From positions 124,001-188,000 of the forward strand of contig NZ_FNBT01000005.1 of NCBI RefSeq assembly GCF_900102425.1: a stretch of 64,000 nt of DNA. The letters are read 5' to 3'. Source of the DNA: Blastococcus aurantiacus. GTDB taxonomy: Bacteria > Actinomycetota > Actinomycetes > Mycobacteriales > Geodermatophilaceae. The notes beneath the pieces are model-generated. The model was not told the origin of the DNA. It ran no database searches and was given only the letters and a program-made list of their open reading frames with translations. Positions within the stretch are counted from its first letter, which is position 1. The number at the start of each line of letters is the position of its first letter. Below, one piece after another: positions 56,401 to 64,000 of the stretch. The translations under genes and the position numbers were made by a program.

Positions 56401-57777
56401 TCATACGCGGGAGCGCTCGACCAGGGCGGTGGTCGAGTGGCCGTCCAGGTACGGGAGGACGACGGCCTGCCCGCCCCACGTGCGCAGGACCGCGGCCTCG
56501 GGCAGGTCGGCGCCCGCGTAGTCGCCGCCCTTGGCCCACACGTCGGGTCGCAGCCGCTCCAGCACCGCCGAGGGGGTGTCCTCGTCGAACACGACGACGG
56601 CGTCGACGAACTCCAGCGCCTCGAGCACGCGGGCCCGGTCGGGTGCGCTGTTGAGCGGGCGCGACGGGCCCTTGAGCCGGCGGACGGAGTCGTCGGAGTT
56701 GATGCACACGACCAGGCAGTCGCCCAGGCCGCGCGCGGCCCGCAGCGTGGCCACGTGCCCCGGGTGCAGGAGGTCGAAGCACCCACCCGTGGCGACGACG
56801 GTGCCCCCGGCGGCCCGCACGCGGGCGATCACGCCCTCGGCACCGGGCTCGGCGGCCACGTCGGGGGCCTCGATCTCGGCGTCCCACGCGGTCGCTCCAC
56901 CGCGGGCGACGAAGGCTCCCGCGAACGCGACGGCCGACGACACGGCCTCGCCGGTCACCGCACCGTCGGCCAGCGCCAGCGCCGCGGCGGCCGCGAACGA
57001 GTCACCGGCGCCGCACGGGTCCCCGCCGGTCACCGGCACCGCGGGAACGACCATGGGCGCGCCCGGGCCGTAGGACAGCAGCGCACCGCGGGCGCCCATG
57101 GTCACCGCGACCGCGCCCACGCCCCACCGCTCGATGAGCGCCTCGGCACGGGCGCCCACGGCGGCCAGCCCCTCGCCGGTCACGTCGGTCACCACGCGCG
57201 CGGCCTCGGCGGCGTTGGGCGTGACCAGCCGGATGCCCCGCACCGGCTCGGCGCCGCGGGGGTGCGGGTCCCAGACCACGGGGCCGCGGGCGGCGGCGAG
57301 CGCCTCCCGGACGCTCGCGTCGGCCGTCGTCCCCCGGCCGTAGTCGGCGACGAGCACGGCCGCGGCGTCGCGGATGGCCTCGGCCGCCTCGGCCGGCAGC
57401 GCGCCCAGCGTGGCCACGGGCGCGCCGCTGTCCAGCCGGGCGACGGAGTGGTCGCCGACCCGGATGCGCTGCTTGACCGCGGTGCCGCCGCCGGCCGGGA
57501 TGGCGATGAGCCGCACCCGCCCGTCGAGCAGCTCCCGGAGTCGGCCCGCGCCGTCGTCGGAGTCCAAGGGCGCCACGAGGACGACCTCGCGGGAGGTTGC
57601 GGCGGCCGCGATGACCGCGGCCAGCGCCGCACCGCCGGGCCGCTCGCGGCGCTCGACGTCCTCGACCACCGGCACCGGTGCGTCCGGGGTCAGCCGGGAG
57701 GCGCTGCCCACCAGGTCCACGTCGAGCAGGGCGTCGCCGACGACCACCAGCGGCCGGGCGGAAGTGCGCCGGGTCAT
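56401..57777 (-). CDS. hldE: Bifunctional heptose 7-phosphate kinase / heptose 1-phosphate adenylyltransferase
   Basis: The product has 458 residues. The PfkB-type kinase domain (about 1-310) has GGDPCGAGDSFAAA as its ATP/anion-hole signature. The nucleotidyltransferase domain (about 325-458) has GGCFDLLHPGHVATLRAARG, including the HxGH motif, and SRPLNSAPDRARVLEAL. HldE phosphorylates D-glycero-beta-D-manno-heptose 7-phosphate at C1 and later adenylates the 1-phosphate to ADP-heptose. ATG 57777 overlaps the gmhA stop by 4 bp. Confidence 0.93.
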   Translation of the reverse strand: MTRRTSARPLVVVGDALLDVDLVGSASRLTPDAPVPVVEDVERRERPGGAALAAVIAAAATSREVVLVAPLDSDDGAGRLRELLDGRVRLIAIPAGGGTAVKQRIRVGDHSVARLDSGAPVATLGALPAEAAEAIRDAAAVLVADYGRGTTADASVREALAAARGPVVWDPHPRGAEPVRGIRLVTPNAAEAARVVTDVTGEGLAAVGARAEALIERWGVGAVAVTMGARGALLSYGPGAPMVVPAVPVTGGDPCGAGDSFAAAAALALADGAVTGEAVSSAVAFAGAFVARGGATAWDAEIEAPDVAAEPGAEGVIARVRAAGGTVVATGGCFDLLHPGHVATLRAARGLGDCLVVCINSDDSVRRLKGPSRPLNSAPDRARVLEALEFVDAVVVFDEDTPSAVLERLRPDVWAKGGDYAGADLPEAAVLRTWGGQAVVLPYLDGHSTTALVERSRV

Positions 57778-58457
57778 CGGGCGGCTCCGAGCGTCGGCCC
57801 GGTCGGCACGCGCGAGGGCTCGGCCAGCACGGCGGCGTCGAAGGCGGCGCAGACCAGGTGCAGCGCGACGAGGTGGCACTCCTGGACCGTCGCCGTCCAC
57901 GGGGAGTCGATGCAGACCGCGTCGTCGGCGACCGCGGCCAGCGGGTTCGGTGCCGGGCCGGTCATCGCCAGCGTGGTGATCCCGCACTCCCGTGCCCGGC
58001 GGGCCGCGGCGACCGCGTTCGGGGAACGGCCCGACGTGGACAGCAGGATCAGCACGTCACCGGGGCGGCCGTGCGCCTCGACCTGCCGGGCGAACAGCTC
58101 GTCGGCCGGGTAGTCGTTGGCGATCGCGGTCAGGGACGAGGTCTCGGCGGTCAGGCAGATCGCGGAGAACGGGGGCCGGTCGGCGCGGTAGCGGCCGACG
58201 AGCTCGGCCGTGAGGTGCTGCGCCTGGGCGGCGCTGCCCCCGTTGCCGGCCGCGAGCAGCCGACCCCGGCTCTGCCCGGTCAGCACGCCGGCCAGCAGCC
58301 GGCCCCAGTCGTCGAGGACGTCGAGCTGGCCGTTCAGCGACCCGAGCGCGGCGCTCAGCGAGGCCACGTGGTCGGCGCCGGTGAGGTGCGTGCAGGTCGC
58401 CGGGTCGGGGACCTCCACGGCGACGTTCTCGAAGAAGGAGTGCGGGTTGACGCTCAT
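57774..58457 (-). CDS. gmhA: Sedoheptulose-7-phosphate isomerase (SIS domain)
   Basis: The 227-residue SIS-fold protein contains AAGNGGSAAQAQHLTAELVG with the conserved catalytic glutamate, LLSTSGRSPNAVAAARRA for phosphate binding, and the histidine-bearing QECHLVALHLVC helix. It isomerises sedoheptulose 7-phosphate to D-glycero-D-manno-heptose 7-phosphate, the first step to ADP-heptose. It carries an N-terminal extension of about 35 residues. ATG 58457 overlaps the upstream stop by 4 bp. Confidence 0.92.
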   Translation of the reverse strand: MSVNPHSFFENVAVEVPDPATCTHLTGADHVASLSAALGSLNGQLDVLDDWGRLLAGVLTGQSRGRLLAAGNGGSAAQAQHLTAELVGRYRADRPPFSAICLTAETSSLTAIANDYPADELFARQVEAHGRPGDVLILLSTSGRSPNAVAAARRARECGITTLAMTGPAPNPLAAVADDAVCIDSPWTATVQECHLVALHLVCAAFDAAVLAEPSRVPTGPTLGAAR

Positions 58458-59656
58458 CGGGCGATCTCCACGGGACGGCGGCTGGCGAGGACCTGCCGGT
58501 AGACGGAATCGGTGTCGGCCACGACGCGGCTCCACCGGTAGCGGTCGCGGGCCCGCTCCACCCCGGCAGCGCCGTAGGCGGCGCGGCGGGCGTCGTCGGC
58601 GAGCAGGGCGGCGAGCACCTGGCCGAGGCGCTCGGGGTCGCGCGGCGGCACCAGGTCGCCGGTCACGCCGTCGGCCACGCTGTCCTGCAGCCCGCCGACG
58701 GCGGTGGCGACCACCGGCCGGCCGCAGGCCATGGCCTCCAGCGGCGTGATGCCGAACGGCTCGTACCAGGGCACGGCGAGGACGACGTCGGCCGAGCGCA
58801 CCCAGGCCGGGACGTCGGCGCGGGCCACGGAACCGGCGAAGACCAGCCGGTCGGCCACGCCGGCCTCGGCGGCGATGCCGCGCAGCCGGCGCACCTCGGG
58901 GTCGGCGTCGATGCGGTCGGTCGGCGGACCGCCGACGACGACGAGCTCGGCGTCGGGGACCGCGCGCAGCGCCCGCACCGCGTCGTCCTGGCCCTTGCGC
59001 TCGACCAGCCGCCCGAGCACCAGCAGCCGCTTGCGCTCCGACCGCGGCGCCATCGGGCCGTCCGGGGTGAACACCGAGGTGTCGACGCCGCAGGGCACGA
59101 TCGAGACGCGGTCGGTGGTCAGGCCCAGCCGGCGGAGCTCGAAGACCTCGTCGGTGCAGGTGGCCACCACGTGGGCGACGCTCCGGCACAGCGAGCGCTC
59201 GAGCTCGATCCGGTTGGGCGGCGAGGTGTCGGCGTCCCCCTGGTGGCGGCGCTTGACCGAGCCGAGGGCGTGGAACGTCTGGAGCACGGGGATGTCGCCG
59301 GCGGCGGCCACGGAGGCCAGCCCGCTCATCCAGAAGTGCGCGTGCACGAGATCGGGTGCGTGCGCGCCCCATGCGCGACGGAGGTTGGCGGCGAACTCGG
59401 GCATGTGCCGGAGCAGGTCGTCCTTGGGCAGCTCGTGCGCCGGTCCTGCGGGCACGTGGACGACGTTGTAGCCGTCCTGCGTGACCACCCGCTCGGGCAG
59501 CGACTCGTCGTCCCGGCGGGTGTGCACGGTGACCTCGTGCCCGCGCTGCGCCAGGCCGGCGGCCAGGGCGGCGACGTGCACGTTCTGCCCGCCGGCGTCC
59601 ACGCCGCCGATGGCGGCGAGCGGGCTGGCGTGCTCGCTGACCAGGTCGATCCTCAT
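58454..59656 (-). CDS. Glycosyltransferase family 4
   Basis: The 400-residue GT-B enzyme has the N-terminal acceptor domain with GGVDAGGQNVHVAALAAGLA. The C-terminal donor domain shows LVLGRLVERKGQDDAVRAL and the E(x7)E motif region PWYEPFGITPLEAMACGRPV, typical of retaining GT4 enzymes. Donor and acceptor are unknown. The glycine-rich start resembles sucrose-phosphate-synthase/MshA-type GT4 proteins. ATG with a 4-bp overlap. Confidence 0.9.
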   Translation of the reverse strand: MRIDLVSEHASPLAAIGGVDAGGQNVHVAALAAGLAQRGHEVTVHTRRDDESLPERVVTQDGYNVVHVPAGPAHELPKDDLLRHMPEFAANLRRAWGAHAPDLVHAHFWMSGLASVAAAGDIPVLQTFHALGSVKRRHQGDADTSPPNRIELERSLCRSVAHVVATCTDEVFELRRLGLTTDRVSIVPCGVDTSVFTPDGPMAPRSERKRLLVLGRLVERKGQDDAVRALRAVPDAELVVVGGPPTDRIDADPEVRRLRGIAAEAGVADRLVFAGSVARADVPAWVRSADVVLAVPWYEPFGITPLEAMACGRPVVATAVGGLQDSVADGVTGDLVPPRDPERLGQVLAALLADDARRAAYGAAGVERARDRYRWSRVVADTDSVYRQVLASRRPVEIAR

Positions 59657-60633
59657 CGCGTCACCTCCGTCAGGAGTGCATCCCAGTCGCCCAGGAAACG
59701 GGCCAGCCCGTAGCGCTCGAGCGCCGCGGCGCGGGCAGCCTTGCCGGCCAGCCGGGCGGCGTCCTCGTCGTGCAGGAAGTCCCGCACCGCCGCCCAGAGC
59801 CGCTCCGGCCGCGTGGAGATCACGCCCGCCTCGGCCGGTACCGCCTCGACCACCTCGGTGGTGGCCAGGGCGACCACCGGCATGCCCAGGTGCATGGCCT
59901 CCAGCAGCGAGAGCCCGAGCGAGGTCCAGCGCACCGGGTGCACGTACACGCGGCGGCGGGCCAGCTCGGTGTGCATGGCGGCCTGCGGCGGGTCGTCGAA
60001 CAGCGTGACCCGCTCGGGGTCGAGGCCGTACTGCTCGTGCAGGCCGGCCAGCCCCATGCCGAACACGTCGACCGGCGCGACCCCGGCCAGGCCGGGCAGC
60101 AGGTCGGCGCCGACGGTGCGGCCGCGGCGGACCGGCTCGTTGGTGACGACGGCGGCGCGCGCGAGCTCACCGGTCCAGTGCTCGCCGGGGTCGACGATGC
60201 CGTGCTCGATCACCGTGGTGGGCGCCCGGCCGTTGTCGTAGAAGAGCCGGTTGAAGTGGGTGACGTGGGCGATCGGGATGTCGGTGCGCTCGGCCATCGG
60301 GTGGCGGGTGTGCGGCACCGGGCCGTCGTCGGGCTCCAGGCCGGGGGCGTTGTGCTCGAGGAAGACCGCCGGCAGGTCGCGGCCGGGTTCGGCGCCGAGC
60401 CACTCGCGGACCAGCTCCAGGTCGCGGGTGCGCTGCAGGACGACGACGTCGGGCTGCTCCTGACGCAGCTGCTCGGGCGTGACCTCGCGGGCGTTCGCCG
60501 GCCAGTCCCAGGTGCGGGCGCGGCCCAGGCCGTCAGGGCCCCTGCCGTCGACGACGGGGATCAGGTAGTCGTGACCGCCCTGGAGGAACGCCGTCGTCCA
60601 GGAGCCGTGCACGTGCCAGACCAGGATCTTCAC
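59653..60633 (-). CDS. Glycosyltransferase (GT-B type)
   Basis: The 326-residue product starts KILVWHVHGSWTTAFLQGGH. Its C-terminal half has the GT-B donor-site pattern VRWTSLGLSLLEAMHLGMPV, followed by RFLGDWDALL. A GTG start at 60633 has AGGGGG upstream and overlaps the upstream stop (GTGA). It is shorter than usual GT4 enzymes, and its sugar is unknown. Context suggests it adds a residue to the same heptose-containing glycan. Confidence 0.82.
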   Translation of the reverse strand: MKILVWHVHGSWTTAFLQGGHDYLIPVVDGRGPDGLGRARTWDWPANAREVTPEQLRQEQPDVVVLQRTRDLELVREWLGAEPGRDLPAVFLEHNAPGLEPDDGPVPHTRHPMAERTDIPIAHVTHFNRLFYDNGRAPTTVIEHGIVDPGEHWTGELARAAVVTNEPVRRGRTVGADLLPGLAGVAPVDVFGMGLAGLHEQYGLDPERVTLFDDPPQAAMHTELARRRVYVHPVRWTSLGLSLLEAMHLGMPVVALATTEVVEAVPAEAGVISTRPERLWAAVRDFLHDEDAARLAGKAARAAALERYGLARFLGDWDALLTEVTR

Positions 60634-61706
60634 GGTGCCCCCTGAGAGGTCGCCGCCGCCTCTCGGGGCGCGGCGGGAGGTGGGGCGACGGCCGGCTGCT
60701 GGACCGTGGCGAGCTTCTCGACCGCGGCGACGACGTCGAGCGCCGTCACCGAGGTCAGGCAGGGGTGGCCGGGCACGGGGCACTCGCGCGCCCGGGTGTC
60801 GCGGCAGGGTGCGGACTGGTCGCCGAGCAGCACGGTGGGGACGCCGTAGGGCGCCCACCGGGCCGCGGGGACGACGGGGGCGAACAGCGAGACGACCGGC
60901 GTCCCCACCGCAGCGGCCAGGTGCGCCGGGCCGGTGTTGCCGACGACGACCGCGGCCGCGCCGTCGAGCAGGGCGGCCATCTCGGCGAGCGTCGTCCCGC
61001 CACCGAGGTCGACGCCGCGGCTGCCGGCGACGAAGGCGGTGAGCTCGCGCTCGGACGGGCCGCCGGTGACCAGCACCCGGTGCCCGGCGCCGGCCAGCGC
61101 CTCGACCGCCTCGGCGCACCGCTGGGCCGGCCAGGCGCGCGCCGGCACCGACGCGCCGGGGTGCACGACGACGTAGCCCGGCTCGGGGTCGACGTCCGGC
61201 AGCGGGCGGCGGACGTCGAGCCGGCCGTCGTCGCCCAGGGGGAGGTCGAAGCCGGCCGCGCGGGCCAGGGACAGCGCCCGCTCGGGCTCGGGCAGGTCGT
61301 CGTCCACGCGGTGGCGGACGTCGAGCAGGGAGCCGGGGTAGTCGACGCTGATCGCCGAGATCCGGGGGACGCCGGCGCTCCGGAGCAGCAGGGCCAGGGG
61401 CAGCGGCGACTGGTGGAACGACGTGGACACGATCGCCTCGTCGGGGGCGAGTGTCCGCACCCGGTCGGTGAGGAGGGCGAGGTCGTCGGCGTCCACCGGC
61501 GGCGGGTCCCCGAGGATCCACGGGCAGGCCCAGGTCCACACCTCGTCGACGCCCGGCAGCAGCTCTGCGGCCGCGGCACCGGCCGGGCCGGCCAGGAAGA
61601 CCACCCGGTCGGCGCCGTGCGCGACGGCGCGCACCATCGGCCCCTGCAGGAGGACGTCGCCGGCGTTGTCGAGCCGAGCGACGAGGACGGTGCGCGGGCG
61701 GGTCAC
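60630..61706 (-). CDS. Glycosyltransferase family 9 (heptosyltransferase-like)
   Basis: The 358-residue second GT9 enzyme of the operon starts RTVLVARLDNAGDVLLQGPM. The donor-site region includes YVVVHPGASVPARAWPAQRC, VVGNTGPAHLAAAVGTPVVS and a cysteine-containing CRDTRARECPVPGHPCL segment. I place the start at GTG 61706, overlapping the upstream stop as GTGA; a GTG one codon earlier is equally possible. Two GT9 enzymes suggest at least two heptose or related transfers. Confidence 0.88.
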   Translation of the reverse strand: MTRPRTVLVARLDNAGDVLLQGPMVRAVAHGADRVVFLAGPAGAAAAELLPGVDEVWTWACPWILGDPPPVDADDLALLTDRVRTLAPDEAIVSTSFHQSPLPLALLLRSAGVPRISAISVDYPGSLLDVRHRVDDDLPEPERALSLARAAGFDLPLGDDGRLDVRRPLPDVDPEPGYVVVHPGASVPARAWPAQRCAEAVEALAGAGHRVLVTGGPSERELTAFVAGSRGVDLGGGTTLAEMAALLDGAAAVVVGNTGPAHLAAAVGTPVVSLFAPVVPAARWAPYGVPTVLLGDQSAPCRDTRARECPVPGHPCLTSVTALDVVAAVEKLATVQQPAVAPPPAAPREAAATSQGAP

Positions 61707-63193
61707 CACCGGCCACCCAGGACGGCGTCGACCGCGGCGGTCAGCGTCGGCGCGACGTGCGCCGCGGCGGCCACCTCCGCCTTCCGCGTCACCGGCGTCG
61801 GGACCATGATCCCGGTCGCCCCGGCGGCGGCCGCGGCGTCGACGTCGGCGGAGATGTCACCGACGACCACGCAGCGGGCGGGGTCGACGTCGAGCTCGGC
61901 GCAGGCCGCCTTGACCATGCCGGGCGCCGGCTTGCGGCAGTCGCAGCCGTCGTCGGGGCCGTGCGGGCAGACCTGCAGGGTGTCGAAGGGGCCCAGCAGC
62001 TCCTCGAGGCGCGCCATGCAGGCGTCCACCTGCTCCCGGGTGATGATCCCGCGGGCCACCCCGGACTGGTTGCTGACCACCCCGACCTTGACCCCGCGGG
62101 CGCGCAGCGCGTCCAGCGACTCCTTGGCACCGTCGACCGGCTTCACCAGGGCCGGGTCGCCGTTGTAGGGGTAGTCGCGGACGAGGGTGCCGTCGCGGTC
62201 GAAGAGCACGAGGTCGGGCAGGCCCGTCCAGCGGGGCACGCCGCGGTGCTGCACGACGCCCTTCAGCCAGTGCCACGTCGCCAGCGGCGGGATGGCGGCG
62301 CTGGTGGCGATCATCGTGGTCACCTCGTCGCGGGTGCGCGGTCCGGATGCGATCCGCGCCCACGCGAACTCGGCCGTCCCCGCGAGCCAGCCGGCGGCGG
62401 CCAGCGCTGCGGCCCTCGGTCGGCCGGCGAGAGCGAGCCCGACGGCGGCCAGCGCGGCAGCGGTGACGGCGGTGTGCTGCGGACGGCGGCCCAGCGCGGC
62501 GTCGGCGCGCTTCCGCCAGTCGGGTCCGTGCAGCCGTCGCATGAGGACGTCGTCGGCGTTGCCGGCCTGCACGCGCACGCTGACCCAGTGGTCGGTGGGC
62601 CGCACCGGGTGGGTGATCCAGCGCTCGCCGCGGACCAGCCGCGCTCCGGTGTCCATGACCCGCAGGGCCAGGTCGCTGTCCTCGCGGAAGGCGCGCGGGA
62701 AGCGCTCGTCGAAGCCGCCCACCGCCGACAGCGCGGCCCGCCGGTAGGCCAGGTCGGCGGTGATCCAGCTGGAGGTGGCCAGGCCGGCGGTGCCGCGCTC
62801 CCAGTCGGTGGGCCGTCGGTCCTCGGGCAGGGGGACGCGGACGCGGCCCTGGCTGCCGGCGACGTCGGCGGGGAGGTCGGCGAGGTCGGTCGCCAGCCGC
62901 TCGTACCAGTCGGCGTCGGGGACGACGTCGTCGTCGAGGAAGGCGATCCACGGCGTGCGGGCGCTGCGCCAGCCCAGGTTGCGGGCGCGGGCCGGGCCGC
63001 CGCCGCCGGTGCGCACCACGCGGACGGGCGGCAGACCGGGGCGCTCCGGGCGCAGCGGCTCCCCGGTCGGGCGGTCGTCGACGAGGATCAGCTCGGCCGG
63101 CCGCGGACCCGGGGCAGCGGCGAGCGCATCGAGGAGCACGTCGAGCGACGGCCGCCCGATCGTGGGCACGACGACCGTGCACTCCGCGAGCAT
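61703..63193 (-). CDS. Fusion of GT2 glycosyltransferase and GmhB-type heptose bisphosphate phosphatase
   Basis: The product has 496 residues. Residues about 1-230 form a GT2 domain (TVVVPTIGRPSLDVLLDALA, and AFLDDDVVPDADWYERL with the DxD metal site). Hydrophobic segments follow (about 240-275). Residues about 325-496 form a HAD-IIIA phosphatase with LVLFDRDGTLVRDYPYNGDP and the zinc-loop CPHGPDDGCDCRKPAPGM characteristic of GmhB. GmhB removes the 7-phosphate from heptose 1,7-bisphosphate. First gene of the operon, with a TAGTGT promoter box upstream and AGGA before the ATG. Confidence 0.88.
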   Translation of the reverse strand: MLAECTVVVPTIGRPSLDVLLDALAAAPGPRPAELILVDDRPTGEPLRPERPGLPPVRVVRTGGGGPARARNLGWRSARTPWIAFLDDDVVPDADWYERLATDLADLPADVAGSQGRVRVPLPEDRRPTDWERGTAGLATSSWITADLAYRRAALSAVGGFDERFPRAFREDSDLALRVMDTGARLVRGERWITHPVRPTDHWVSVRVQAGNADDVLMRRLHGPDWRKRADAALGRRPQHTAVTAAALAAVGLALAGRPRAAALAAAGWLAGTAEFAWARIASGPRTRDEVTTMIATSAAIPPLATWHWLKGVVQHRGVPRWTGLPDLVLFDRDGTLVRDYPYNGDPALVKPVDGAKESLDALRARGVKVGVVSNQSGVARGIITREQVDACMARLEELLGPFDTLQVCPHGPDDGCDCRKPAPGMVKAACAELDVDPARCVVVGDISADVDAAAAAGATGIMVPTPVTRKAEVAAAAHVAPTLTAAVDAVLGGRW

Positions 63194-63226
63194 GATCGCG
63201 TCCTGCCCGGACCGGATCGGACAGAA

Positions 63227-63232
63227 ACACTA
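63227..63232 (-). promoter_or_regulatory. Probable -10 box of the heptose/glycosyltransferase operon
   Basis: TAGTGT on the minus strand lies 33 nt before the ATG of the GT2-GmhB gene, leaving a short leader with AGGA as ribosome binding site. The same hexamer precedes the peptide ABC transporter operon. Confidence 0.4.
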
Positions 63233-63274
63233 CGGGCTTGAAGTTCTTCGCCCGTCCACCTGACCGGGGGGCGG

Positions 63275-63955
63275 TCAGACGGCGCCGGGCTCCAGCTCCG
63301 CCACGTCGTCGGCGAAGGCCAGCCGGGCGCCGGTGCGCTCCTGGAGCTCCGCGCGCTCCAGCCCGGCGACCACCTCGCGCACGACCAGCCCGTCGGCCGT
63401 CACGTCGATGACGGCGAGCTCGGTGTAGATCCGGTCCACGACGCCGGCCGCGGTGAGCGGGAAGGTGCACGCGGGAAGGATCTTGGGTCGGCCGTCCTTG
63501 GTGGTGTGCGTCATCAGCACGAGCACCCGCTTCGCCCCGACCGCGAGGTCCATCGCGCCGCCCACCGCCGGCGGGTGCCCGACCTCGTCGGTGGCCCAGT
63601 TCGCGAGGTCCCCCGTCGCCGAGATCTGGAAGGCGCCGAGCACCGTCACGTCGATGTGGCCGCCGCGCATCATCATGAACGAGTCGGTGTGGTGGAAGTA
63701 CGAGCCGCCGGGCACCAGGGTCACCGGCTGCTTGCCGGCGTTGATCAGCTCGGGGTCGCCCTCCCCCGGTGCGGGCGCCGGGCCCATCCCGAGGATGCCG
63801 TTCTCCGAGTGGTAGACGATCTCCTTCTCGGGCGAGACGACGTCGCCGACGAGCGTGGGCATGCCGATGCCGAGGTTGACGTAGGCGCCGCTGGGGATGT
63901 CGCGGGCCACGCGGCGGGCCATGTCGGTCAGCGAGAGCCGGGGTCCGCTCATCAC
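63275..63955 (-). CDS. 3-oxoacid CoA-transferase subunit B
   Basis: The 226-residue product is a family I CoA-transferase beta subunit with AYVNLGIGMPTLVGD, the catalytic glutamate in YHSENGILGMGPAP, and GGAMDLAVGAKRVLVLMTHT. It moves CoA between succinyl-CoA and a 3-oxo acid such as acetoacetate or 3-oxoadipate; the exact substrate is not decided by the sequence seen. The GTG at 63955 overlaps the subunit A stop (GTGA), and an ATG follows one codon later. Confidence 0.92.
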   Translation of the reverse strand: MMSGPRLSLTDMARRVARDIPSGAYVNLGIGMPTLVGDVVSPEKEIVYHSENGILGMGPAPAPGEGDPELINAGKQPVTLVPGGSYFHHTDSFMMMRGGHIDVTVLGAFQISATGDLANWATDEVGHPPAVGGAMDLAVGAKRVLVLMTHTTKDGRPKILPACTFPLTAAGVVDRIYTELAVIDVTADGLVVREVVAGLERAELQERTGARLAFADDVAELEPGAV

Positions 63956-64000
63956 ACGCCCACCTCCACGACCCGGTCGACGAAGATGCCGGGGGTCACG
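63952..64000 (-). CDS. 3-oxoacid CoA-transferase subunit A, C-terminal end (cut by window)
   Basis: Only the last 15 codons are visible, reading VTPGIFVDRVVEVGV and TGA at 63954-63952. This resembles the usual C terminus of CoA-transferase alpha subunits, and the overlap with the beta-subunit start fits the standard A-B gene order. The rest lies beyond base 64000. Confidence 0.75.
   Translation of the reverse strand, partial: VTPGIFVDRVVEVGV

Noticed and set aside
52452..56786. Long minus-strand open frame (about 1,440 codons)
   Set aside because: It covers the epimerase and VWA genes antisense and overlaps the GT9 and hldE genes in another frame. It is the usual high-GC shadow; the real genes have clear motifs and starts.

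Overview
The window is very GC-rich, gene-dense actinobacterial chromosome. GTG starts are frequent, co-directional genes overlap by 4 bp (ATGA/GTGA), TANNNT -10 boxes sit just upstream of several start codons, and an MrpAB fusion and a PucR-type regulator are present. The gene set fits the Geodermatophilaceae (Blastococcus/Geodermatophilus type). That placement is an inference from gene content and style, not from a marker comparison. I see no insertion sequence, prophage, integrase, CRISPR array or replication origin. No gap without a gene exceeds 300 bases.

Layout. 0-5 kb (+): end of a metallophosphoesterase gene, tRNA-Pro(CGG), two tandem CNNM/hemolysin-type membrane proteins and an S9 prolyl-oligopeptidase-type hydrolase. 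5-7.4 kb (-): asd and lysC. 7.4-12.9 kb (+): a phospholipase D-type enzyme, an HTH protein with a cysteine-rich tail, a leucine leader peptide with leuA, and an ECF sigma factor coupled to a VOC-domain protein. 12.9-19.5 kb (-): mrpA(B)CDEFG Na+/H+ antiporter operon. 19.6-28.8 kb (-): ABC-F ATPase, clostripain-family lipoprotein, a transglutaminase/alpha-E/circularly permuted ATP-grasp trio, a methyltransferase and an MTHFR-like protein. 28.9-31.6 kb (+): a divergent MurE-type ligase and a pirin. 31.6-34.9 kb: VOC protein, TPM-domain protein, Rieske protein. 35-41 kb (-): complete peptide/nickel-type ABC importer. 41.2-45.3 kb (-): recR-ybaB-dnaX, a YceI protein and SRP RNA. 45.5-52.4 kb: two tRNA-Ser genes, Ser/Thr kinase, tadA with its companion gene, tyrA, DUF2630 protein, PucR regulator. 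52.6-55.4 kb (+): NAD-dependent sugar epimerase/decarboxylase and a VWA protein. 55.4-63.2 kb (-): a seven-gene ADP-heptose and glycosyltransferase operon. 63.3-64 kb (-): CoA-transferase genes, running off the window.

How the genes work together. lysC and asd feed the aspartate family. leuA appears controlled by a leaderless Leu-rich leader peptide. The mrp genes encode one membrane antiporter. gmhA, hldE and a GT2-GmhB fusion reconstruct sedoheptulose-7-phosphate to ADP-D-glycero-beta-D-manno-heptose, next to two GT9 (heptosyltransferase-type) and two other glycosyltransferases. This looks like a heptose-containing surface glycan system in an organism without LPS.

The least expected signal is a set of dispersed intergenic elements. 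Family A (about 57-74 bp, five copies) starts 0-5 nt after the stop codon of the upstream gene, in the same orientation, in every copy, with base-paired arms that covary. Family B (45 bp, two copies) sits between convergent genes and even supplies one gene's stop codon. Family C (42 bp palindrome, two full copies and one half copy) lies between genes at about 9.1 kb and 48.7 kb.
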